Of a stretch of 20,189 nucleotides of DNA, positions 1 through 5,938 are shown in pieces. The translations under genes were made by a program, and so were the position numbers. Under the pieces are notes generated by a model. That model was not told the DNA's origin. It searched no databases and saw only the letters and a program-made list of their open reading frames with translations. Source of the DNA: an uncultured Veillonella sp. (GTDB lineage Bacteria; Bacillota; Negativicutes; Veillonellales; Veillonellaceae). The DNA lies in contig URSE01000014.1 in the NCBI GenBank assembly GCA_900550455.1, positions 1 through 20,189 of the forward strand, in the 5' to 3' direction. Positions within the stretch are counted from its first letter, which is position 1; every line of letters starts with the position of its first letter.

Positions 1-7
1 ATTCTTA

Positions 8-27
8 TATAATAGAAGTATTATAAT
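8..27 (+). promoter_or_regulatory. Probable promoter -10 region of the asparaginase gene
   Basis: Two perfect TATAAT boxes lie at 8-13 and 22-27, followed by an AAGGAG ribosome binding site at 32-37. The first box is the better candidate, because starting from the second would put the transcript start inside the ribosome binding site. The matching -35 box would fall outside the window, so this cannot be completed here. Confidence 0.45.
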
Positions 28-43
28 CGATAAGGAGACTAAT

Positions 44-1060
44 ATGAATGAATATATTGCTTTAATTGGAACTGGTGGGACTATCGCTGGGCAAGGGACT
101 TCTGAAACGGATTTAACGGACTATACTCCAGGTCTTTTGAGTTTGGAAGATATCTTAGCAGATGTACCTCAAGCGCAGGATTACGGTCCCTTTCTCTATG
201 AGCAATTTTCCAACATAGAAAGTTCTGATATTAGGGAAAACGACTGGATGGCCTTGGCGCAGCTGGTCCAAGCTTATGTGGACAGGGAGGATGTGGCAGG
301 TCTCGTCATTACCCACGGAACGGATTCCATGGAGGAAACCGCTTATTTCCTTAACTTGGTCATCGATACGGATAAACCCATTGTGCTTACAGGATCCATG
401 CGTCCTGCTGGCGCCTTGTCCGCTGACGGCCCTTTACATCTTTTACAGGCTCTTCAATTAGCACGGACGGAACGGGCTTGGGGGCAAGGGGTCTTGGTAG
501 CCCTCAATGGATATATCGATGGGGCTCGGGACGTGACTAAGCAAAATACAACAGACGTTGCCACCTTTGGAAACCCTATCTTTGGTCACCTAGGTATCAT
601 CCAAGATGGGCAAGCCCACCTCTACTATGCGCCAACCCGTATACATACGGAGTTTTCTAACTTTAAAGTGAGTCACTTGGTCCGCTATGCCACTAGTCAT
701 AAGCCGGCGTCAGCTACTAATGTGCTACCGTCGGTGGCGCTCTTGACCTGTTATGCAGGCATTGAAGGAGCTCTTGTGGATGCGGTTCTATCGACTAAGC
801 CGGATGGTCTTGTCTTGGAAGGACTAGGGCATGGGACTATTCCTAAGCAGGTTATCGAAAAGACCGCTAATCTTGATATCCCTGTGGTGCGGGCCTCTCG
901 TACGGGATCTGGCCTAGTATCGACTGTGGAAAGTGACAAGGAGAGGGGTTATTTGGTGAGCGACTCCTTACAGGCACAGAAGGCCCGGATCCTTCTTATG
1001 CTCTGTCTGGTTAAGGGCTATGATAAGGATCAGATTAGACAAGCTTTCAAAGAGTATTAA
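44..1060 (+). CDS. L-asparaginase, type II-like sequence but without a signal peptide
   Basis: This 338-residue protein hydrolyses L-asparagine to aspartate and ammonia. Both catalytic signatures are visible. TGGTIAG at residues 10-16 contains the nucleophilic Thr13, and Tyr27 sits where the conserved tyrosine of the flexible loop is expected. THGTDSMEE at 90-98 gives the second triad with Thr93 and Asp94, and DVTKQNTTD supplies Lys166. The wording of these motifs and of the SMRP and SADGP segments matches the AnsB (type II) branch rather than the AnsA branch. AnsB is normally periplasmic, yet this protein begins directly with the first beta strand, so it should be cytosolic. The ATG is preceded by AAGGAG at 32-37 with a 6-base spacer. 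Glutaminase side activity is possible. The gene appears to be transcribed separately from mscS, which has its own candidate promoter. Confidence 0.93.
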   Translation: MNEYIALIGTGGTIAGQGTSETDLTDYTPGLLSLEDILADVPQAQDYGPFLYEQFSNIESSDIRENDWMALAQLVQAYVDREDVAGLVITHGTDSMEETAYFLNLVIDTDKPIVLTGSMRPAGALSADGPLHLLQALQLARTERAWGQGVLVALNGYIDGARDVTKQNTTDVATFGNPIFGHLGIIQDGQAHLYYAPTRIHTEFSNFKVSHLVRYATSHKPASATNVLPSVALLTCYAGIEGALVDAVLSTKPDGLVLEGLGHGTIPKQVIEKTANLDIPVVRASRTGSGLVSTVESDKERGYLVSDSLQAQKARILLMLCLVKGYDKDQIRQAFKEY

Positions 1061-1066
1061 TATAAT
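1036..1066 (+). promoter_or_regulatory. Candidate promoter of the mscS-carboxypeptidase-yfbR set
   Basis: TAGACA at 1036-1041 (5 of 6 matches to TTGACA) and a perfect TATAAT at 1061-1066 are separated by 19 bases, which is longer than the ideal 17. The -35 lies inside the end of the asparaginase gene and the -10 begins directly after its stop codon. Transcription would start near 1073. Confidence 0.45.
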
Positions 1067-1117
1067 CTTATCGAGATGAAATTCGAGCTAGGTAAATTGG
1101 TAATAGGAGAAATGATT

Positions 1118-1984
1118 ATGGGATTTTTTGACGCCTTACAGGCTTCCGTTTGGAAGGGGCAGTTTTGGGCTGACAAAGTTAACGAATGGCTCAAAGGGCA
1201 TTTGGCAGATATTATATTAGCCATACTCATGTTCATTGTGGGTTGGTTTATCCTCAAGTTTATCGGATCTTCCTTGTCCAAATTCTTGGTGAGGAGAAAG
1301 TATCAAACGTCGGCTACTAATTTTATCTTAAAGTCCGTTCATATTTTTCTCCTGGTCTCTCTGATTATGCTCTGCTTGGAACAGGCGGGGTTACCAACCT
1401 CTAACTTCATTGCTGCCTTTGGAGCCTTCGGCATCGCAGTTGGTTTAGCCTTGCAAAACAACATGTCCAACTTTGCTTCTGGCGTTTTGATCCTCCTCAT
1501 GCAGCCACTGCAGGTGGGGGACTGGGTGAGGATTAACGATAAGGAAGGGCGCGTACAGCGGATTGACTTCATGTACACAGAAATCCTAACTATTGATCGA
1601 CGGACGGTCTTTATCCCAAACTCCTTAGTGACATCTCAGGCTGTGGTTAATTTTTCCCATGACGATACTCGTCTGATTGAATTATATTTTGATATCGGCT
1701 ATAACAATAATCATCATAAGGCTATTGAGGTACTGAAGGATGTCTTTAAAAAAGAAAAGTTCATCATCAATCCAGAGAGAACGGAAATTGGCATTTCTGA
1801 ATTTGCGGAAAATTCAGTCCGTATCAAGGCTTTACCTATGGTGAGGTGGTCTAATTTGGGGCCCGCTAAGTATTCCATTCTCTCCCATGTAAAAGATGCC
1901 TTTGATGCGAATGGTATTGATATTCCATATCCACAACGGGTTGTTTATGTAAAGAAGGAGGATGCTCATGGCCCTAACTCATAA
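1118..1984 (+). CDS. mscS: Small-conductance mechanosensitive channel, MscS family
   Basis: The 288-residue protein is an inner-membrane channel that opens under membrane tension and releases solutes on hypo-osmotic shock. Predicted membrane segments lie at about residues 30-48, 70-88 and 95-125. The third carries the glycine- and alanine-rich pore helix (AFGIAVGLALQ, then NNMSNFASGV), followed by PLQVGDWV, the start of the cytoplasmic beta domain. The C-terminal IDIPYPQR is the usual end of the cage domain. The frame is open from an ATG at 1076, but AGGAG at 1105-1109 is spaced 8 bases from the ATG at 1118, and 288 residues matches the usual family length, so I prefer 1118. The end overlaps the start of the carboxypeptidase gene by 17 bases, which suggests coupled translation. 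Confidence 0.92.
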   Translation: MGFFDALQASVWKGQFWADKVNEWLKGHLADIILAILMFIVGWFILKFIGSSLSKFLVRRKYQTSATNFILKSVHIFLLVSLIMLCLEQAGLPTSNFIAAFGAFGIAVGLALQNNMSNFASGVLILLMQPLQVGDWVRINDKEGRVQRIDFMYTEILTIDRRTVFIPNSLVTSQAVVNFSHDDTRLIELYFDIGYNNNHHKAIEVLKDVFKKEKFIINPERTEIGISEFAENSVRIKALPMVRWSNLGPAKYSILSHVKDAFDANGIDIPYPQRVVYVKKEDAHGPNS

Positions 1985-2981
1985 GATGATCCTGTGGGCT
2001 ATCTTGGGCCTTGCGACCTTGGGGGTTAGTCCGGCATGGGCGGCTACTATTGATGGGGAAAGAGATGCAGACCCTATTGTGGTGGTGAAGGAAGCCGGTA
2101 AGGCTTCTGATCAGATTCCTGTGGAGGCTATCTTTGCCGGTTTTCCTAAGGCACCTAGCTTGATGCCTGACTTGCGGGAGACCCCCTTGCAGGTAGAAGA
2201 AGCAATCGATACCCGGCCTAAGCCGCAAGCCCCTACGACCATTGCCGGCGCAGCCTGCCTCATCAATGGTGACACTAATGAAATCTATTTTGAAAAGAAT
2301 GGCACCCAGTGGATGCATCCGGCCTCTACCACCAAGGTGGTAACCCTTCTAACGGCCCTTCGCCTTCATGGAAGTCGCCTTGATGAATTGGCCTCTATCT
2401 CCCCCTATGCAGCCTCTATGGAGCCTTCTATCTTGGGCGTCCATCCTGGCGATCAAATTACCAAGCAAGCCAATTTAGAGGGAATGATGGTGGTCTCTGG
2501 CAATGATGCGGCCGTGGTAGCAGCAGAAAATACATCTGGGTCTGTAGCTGCTTTTGCCCAAGAAATGAATAAAACGGCCCTTATGACGGGGGCTACTAGC
2601 TCTAACTTTCTCAACCCTAACGGTTTAACCCAAATGGGTCATCATTCCACGGCACGGGATTTGGCTAAAATAGCTGCTTATGGCATGCGGATTCCTATGT
2701 TCCGTGATTTTGTAGGGGACGATTACTACGAAGTACCTTGGCAAAATCGGCCTCATGAAACAGAGCGAACCACCAATCTCTTTATTCGCAACAAGTACCC
2801 TGGGGCTAATGGCCTCAAGACAGGGTATACGGAAGCGGCTGGCGATTGTTTAATCGCCTCCGCTACCCGGGATGGACATACTATGATTGTGGTCCTCCTC
2901 AATGATGATGACCGATGGGTAGATGCCCCTAAATTCTTGGATTATGGCTTTGCTATGGCGAGGAATAGTGATGGAAACTAA
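1968..2981 (+). CDS. D-alanyl-D-alanine carboxypeptidase (peptidase S11, class A low-molecular-weight PBP)
   Basis: This exported enzyme removes the terminal D-alanine from peptidoglycan stem peptides. All three penicillin-binding motifs are present: S120-T-T-K123 with the nucleophilic serine, S177-G-N179, and K284-T-G286. A signal peptide covers residues 1-25, with a hydrophobic stretch and a likely cleavage site after Ala-Trp-Ala. About 70 residues of low-complexity linker precede the catalytic domain. The start is set by AAGGAGG at 1955-1961, which gives a 6-base spacer to the ATG at 1968; an ATG at 1962 would touch the ribosome binding site. The protein ends about 50 residues after KTG, so it lacks the C-terminal beta domain and amphipathic anchor of PBP5/DacF, and how it is held at the membrane is unclear. 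It overlaps yfbR by 11 bases. Confidence 0.9.
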   Translation: MALTHKMILWAILGLATLGVSPAWAATIDGERDADPIVVVKEAGKASDQIPVEAIFAGFPKAPSLMPDLRETPLQVEEAIDTRPKPQAPTTIAGAACLINGDTNEIYFEKNGTQWMHPASTTKVVTLLTALRLHGSRLDELASISPYAASMEPSILGVHPGDQITKQANLEGMMVVSGNDAAVVAAENTSGSVAAFAQEMNKTALMTGATSSNFLNPNGLTQMGHHSTARDLAKIAAYGMRIPMFRDFVGDDYYEVPWQNRPHETERTTNLFIRNKYPGANGLKTGYTEAAGDCLIASATRDGHTMIVVLLNDDDRWVDAPKFLDYGFAMARNSDGN

Positions 2982-3576
2982 AGAATATTCATTTTTTGCC
3001 TTCCTTCATCGCATGAAATACATTGAGCGATGGGGGCTTATGCGCAATACAGAAGCTGAAAATATACAGGAACACAGCCTTGAAGTTGCTATGATAGCCC
3101 ATAATTTGGCTACTATGCGCAATACTTACTTTGGGGGCTCTATAGATCCTAATGAGGTAGCTGTCATGGCCATGTTCCATGAGGTTTCAGAAATCTTTAC
3201 GGGTGATATGCCAACGCCCATTAAGTACTTTACCCCCAGCCTTCGGTCCCTCTATGGAGAGGTGGAAGGACTGGCTCAGGAAAAGATGCTGGCTACCTTA
3301 CCAGAAGAGCTCCGCCAGGCCTACCGTCCCTTTATTACGGAAGCGGAAAAATCCGAACTGTGGCCCTTGGTGAAAGCGGCGGATACTATGTCTGCCTATA
3401 TGAAAGCCCTCTATGAAGTCCATGCTGGGAATGAAGAATTTAGAGTAGCCCGTGATTCCATACGGGTTAAGTTGGAAACCCTTCATATGCCGGAAGTGGA
3501 TAAATTTTTGGAGGACTATGTGCCTGCCTTGACCAAGTCCCTAGACCAGCTTAATTATTACGACATAAAAAAATAA
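2971..3576 (+). CDS. yfbR: YfbR-type 5'-deoxynucleotidase, HD superfamily (HE variant)
   Basis: This 201-residue protein is nearly the same length as E. coli YfbR (199), which dephosphorylates deoxyribonucleoside 5'-monophosphates using a divalent metal. Conserved landmarks are EHSLEVAMIAH around His35, the block FHEVSEIFTGDMPTPIKY at residues 69-86, and KAADTMSAY around Asp138. The metal-binding His-Asp doublet that names the superfamily is His70-Glu71 here, read from CAT GAG at 3178-3183. The neighbouring Glu74, Asp79 and Asp138 are all kept. The frame is open upstream from 2923, but the ATG at 2971 has AGGA at 2961-2964 in front and matches the family N-terminus. It overlaps the carboxypeptidase stop by 11 bases and is the last gene of its transcription unit. 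Nucleotide specificity cannot be read from the sequence. Confidence 0.88.
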   Translation: METKEYSFFAFLHRMKYIERWGLMRNTEAENIQEHSLEVAMIAHNLATMRNTYFGGSIDPNEVAVMAMFHEVSEIFTGDMPTPIKYFTPSLRSLYGEVEGLAQEKMLATLPEELRQAYRPFITEAEKSELWPLVKAADTMSAYMKALYEVHAGNEEFRVARDSIRVKLETLHMPEVDKFLEDYVPALTKSLDQLNYYDIKK

Positions 3577-3603
3577 GTGGTCCCCAGGTCCAGTTCATAT
3601 TAG

Positions 3604-3634
3604 AGAAGGCCTTGCCAGGATTAGTAAGGCTTCT
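3604..3634 (+). repeat. Imperfect inverted repeat upstream of the terminator
   Basis: AGAAGGCCTT (3604-3613) can pair with AAGGCTTCT (3626-3634) with one bulged G, leaving a 12-base loop. It has no following T run, so it is more likely a secondary hairpin or RNA 3'-end protection element than a terminator. Confidence 0.4.
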
Positions 3635-3644
3635 TAAGTACTAC

Positions 3645-3672
3645 AAAAGGCCCTGCATTGCAGGGCCTTTTT
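3645..3672 (+). terminator. Strong terminator after yfbR, probably bidirectional with queG
   Basis: AAAAGGCCCTGC and GCAGGGCCTTTT form a perfect 12-bp stem around a 3-base loop, followed by a T run. The stem begins with four A, so the opposite strand also ends in a T run. This suits the convergent arrangement of yfbR (+) and queG (-), which face each other across this 153-bp gap. Confidence 0.9.
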
Positions 3673-3729
3673 GTTGTAGGCTTCAAGCTTAACCGGAGTG
3701 GTTCGACCATAAGGCGTTATAGACTAGTA

Positions 3730-4671
3730 TTACTGGGAATCCCTCTCTCTCTCTTGGAGGGGTACCCTTTCTTTTTGCTTGTCCATTCTATTCTTATAGC
3801 TTCCGTCAACATAGGTTTGGTTGCGGAGAAGAATTTTTTTCCCTCGCCAGGAAAAGGCCCGGTCCCCATAGGTGGCCTTGAAGATCCGATTGGTCATAGA
3901 CTCAAGGGGCGCCGGATCTAAATAGGGTTCAATGGTCTGAAATTCAGGAATCGGTGTATCCACTAGACATCGGTTGTGGGGACAGACCTCTTGGCAACGG
4001 TCACAACCAAAGAGCAAGGACGATTTACTTATAATTTGAATTTCTTTCTCTGTTAGGTCTCCCTTCTTTTGAGTCAGATAGGATTTGCAGGTTTTGTAAT
4101 CAAATGTGTTCCGACCTATGGATTGGCCTAGACAAGCCTTTATACAAGCATCACATCCTAAACAGGAGGAAGAATCGGGTTGGTCTGGCTCGATGGCGAG
4201 AGAGGTCATAATGGTGCCGATGACTACATAAGAACCCCAGGTGGGATTGATGAAGCAGTTGTTTCTTCCATAGAAGCCTAAACCGGCTAGGTAGGCTATG
4301 TAGCGGTCTGATAGGGGGGAGGTATCGCAGTGAATTTCATATTCTGCGTCAGGATAAGTCTCTTTGAGTTTATCGATAAAACGTCTCAAATAGTCCGCCA
4401 TGACTAGGTGATAGTCCTTGGCCCAGGTGTATCTTGATAGGTTACAAAGGCCTTCGTATGCTTTATAATAAGGAAGAAGACATACAATGGCTGACTGTGG
4501 ATGTATGAGGTTTGTCGCGTGGAGGCGGTCCTCTATACGGGCTGCGGTAAATGGACAGGGATCTTCTTCATAGAGAAAGTCTCGCGCCTCGGCAGGCAAA
4601 GGCCATGGGGCTATACCCACAGCAGGGATATTCAGTTCCTTAGCGTATCGGTGAATTAGCTCTTTTATCAT
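3730..4671 (-). CDS. queG: Epoxyqueuosine reductase QueG
   Basis: QueG carries out the last step of queuosine synthesis, reducing epoxyqueuosine in the wobble position of GUN-anticodon tRNAs with cobalamin and two [4Fe-4S] clusters. The 313-residue protein shows the family layout. An N-terminal reductase domain contains HCDTSPLSDR with the presumed catalytic Asp, followed by GLGFYGRNNCFINP. The ferredoxin-like part carries CLGCDACIKAC, then CDRCQEVCPHN, giving the expected eight cysteines together with neighbouring ones. The C-terminal FSWRGKKILLRN is typical of QueG, followed by a charged tail of about 30 residues. The start at 4671 fits the family N-terminus, but no Shine-Dalgarno sequence lies upstream; instead an extended -10 box ends 6 bases before the ATG. 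It is the only - strand gene in the window. Confidence 0.93.
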   Translation of the reverse strand: MIKELIHRYAKELNIPAVGIAPWPLPAEARDFLYEEDPCPFTAARIEDRLHATNLIHPQSAIVCLLPYYKAYEGLCNLSRYTWAKDYHLVMADYLRRFIDKLKETYPDAEYEIHCDTSPLSDRYIAYLAGLGFYGRNNCFINPTWGSYVVIGTIMTSLAIEPDQPDSSSCLGCDACIKACLGQSIGRNTFDYKTCKSYLTQKKGDLTEKEIQIISKSSLLFGCDRCQEVCPHNRCLVDTPIPEFQTIEPYLDPAPLESMTNRIFKATYGDRAFSWRGKKILLRNQTYVDGSYKNRMDKQKERVPLQERERDSQ

Positions 4672-4676
4672 GTTTG

Positions 4677-4707
4677 TATTATACCATCGAGAGGTTCTAG
4701 ATGTTAC
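4677..4707 (-). promoter_or_regulatory. queG promoter with extended -10, predicted leaderless
   Basis: Read on the - strand, TGGTATAAT (4686-4678) is a perfect extended -10 element. A weak -35 (GTAACA, 4707-4702, 4 of 6 matches) sits 18 bases upstream. Transcription would start at or within a base or two of the queG ATG at 4671. The same bases read TATTAT on the + strand (4677-4682), which could serve the divergent hydroxylase operon. Confidence 0.6.
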
Positions 4708-5492
4708 TCTTTAATAATTTGTTGCGCCCTACAAGCTTGGAGGAGGCCTATCAAATGGCTATCAAACACAAGTTTGCCCCTCTATTGGCAGGGACCTGCT
4801 GGACGCGCTTAGGTCGGCGCATTCATCCTTTTGTCATAGACTTATCAGCCTTAGGACTCGATTATATACGCCAGGAAGATAGCGAAATTGTCATTGGCGC
4901 TATGGCTACCCAGGCAGCTGTTGAGAGGAATCCTGATTTACAAGCTCTTTGTGGCGGTGTTTTGCCAAAGGCTGTTCATGAGATCCTAGGCGTCCAATTC
5001 CGCAATATGGCTACCATGGGTGGGTCTGTAGCAGCGAAGTTCGGTTTTTCTGACATCATTCCAACTCTCTTGGCCCTGCATGCGGATGTTATTTTAGTTC
5101 AGGGTGGTCGCATGACTCTGGAAGAATACGTAAACAACTATAAGGCGCGAGATATTTTGGTGGAAATTCGCATTCCCCACCAAGAGGTGCCTATTGCTAT
5201 AGAAGCCCTACGGATTTCTCGTGGTGACTTCCCCCTCCTGACCGGAGCGGTAGCCCGTCATGGACACAACTATGAAGTCTATATCGGAACTCGTCCAGGA
5301 CCAGCTGTTTTGGCAACTAAGGCTTCGGCCCTTCTGACTCAAGAAGGGGCTGAAGCTGCTAAGAAGGCAGGGGACTTGGTGGCAGAAGAGTTAATCTTTC
5401 AAAGCAATTCCCATGCATCCGGTCAGTACCGGGCCAGCATGGCTAGCAATATGGTTCAGCGATTAGTGAAGGAGGTAGCCCAATGGAAGTGA
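4701..5492 (+). CDS. Molybdenum hydroxylase FAD-binding subunit (xanthine dehydrogenase family)
   Basis: This 263-residue subunit passes electrons from the iron-sulfur subunit to FAD and on to an acceptor. The N-terminal part shows the two FAD loops of the PF00941 fold. The first is LLAGTCWTRLG at residues 28-38, a variant of the common AGGTD loop. The second is RNMATMGGSV at 101-110, followed by FGFSDIIPTLLALHADV. The C-terminal roughly 100 residues correspond to the CO dehydrogenase flavoprotein C-terminal domain. The ATG has GAGAGG at 4689-4694 with a 6-base spacer. Its stop overlaps the start of the iron-sulfur subunit by 10 bases, and the order FAD, Fe-S, Mo is common for three-subunit enzymes. 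At 263 residues it is a little short for the family (about 290), but nothing looks broken. Confidence 0.9.
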   Translation: MLLFNNLLRPTSLEEAYQMAIKHKFAPLLAGTCWTRLGRRIHPFVIDLSALGLDYIRQEDSEIVIGAMATQAAVERNPDLQALCGGVLPKAVHEILGVQFRNMATMGGSVAAKFGFSDIIPTLLALHADVILVQGGRMTLEEYVNNYKARDILVEIRIPHQEVPIAIEALRISRGDFPLLTGAVARHGHNYEVYIGTRPGPAVLATKASALLTQEGAEAAKKAGDLVAEELIFQSNSHASGQYRASMASNMVQRLVKEVAQWK

Positions 5493-5938
5493 CTTTGACC
5501 ATCAATGGTCAAAAGACCATCGTAAATGCACCAGAAGACCAGATGCTCTTAGAGACTCTGCGCAAGTTGGGCTATTTCTCTGTACGCTGCGGTTGTGATA
5601 CCACTAACTGTGGTCTTTGTACAGTCTGGGTGGATGGTGAAATTACCTTATCTTGTGCATATCCTACCTTCCGGGCTCCAGGGCACGAGATTACGACGCT
5701 AGAAGGTTTGCGGGAAGAGGCAGACTTCTTGGCGGATTGCTTAGCCTCCGAGGGGGCTGATCAATGCGGCTTCTGCACAACGGGCATGATGATGTCTGCT
5801 ATCGCCCTTAAACGGACTAATCCCCAAGCCTCTGATGAAGAAATCCGCGAATACTTGATTGGTAATCTCTGCCGTTGTACAGGCTACCAGTCTCAATTGC
5901 GGGGGGTCCGCAAATTTTTACAAGGAGGTAAGGCATGA
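5483..5938 (+). CDS. Molybdenum hydroxylase [2Fe-2S] subunit
   Basis: This 151-residue protein carries two [2Fe-2S] clusters between the molybdenum site and FAD. The plant-ferredoxin-like N-terminal domain has Cys38, Cys43 and Cys46 in the C-x4-C-x2-C pattern, with Cys58 as the fourth ligand; Cys36 is an extra cysteine next to the first ligand. The helical C-terminal domain has Q94-C95-G-F-C98 and C130-R-C132-T-G-Y, the usual second cluster. Length and spacing match CoxS/XDH small subunits. AAGGAGG at 5469-5475 gives a 7-base spacer to the ATG. It overlaps the FAD subunit by 10 bases and the Mo subunit by 4 (ATGA), as expected for stoichiometric translation of one complex. Confidence 0.95.
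   Translation: MEVTLTINGQKTIVNAPEDQMLLETLRKLGYFSVRCGCDTTNCGLCTVWVDGEITLSCAYPTFRAPGHEITTLEGLREEADFLADCLASEGADQCGFCTTGMMMSAIALKRTNPQASDEEIREYLIGNLCRCTGYQSQLRGVRKFLQGGKA

Noticed and set aside
3658..3921. 87-codon open frame on the + strand downstream of yfbR
   Set aside because: It begins inside the terminator stem and runs antisense to the end of queG; no ribosome binding site.
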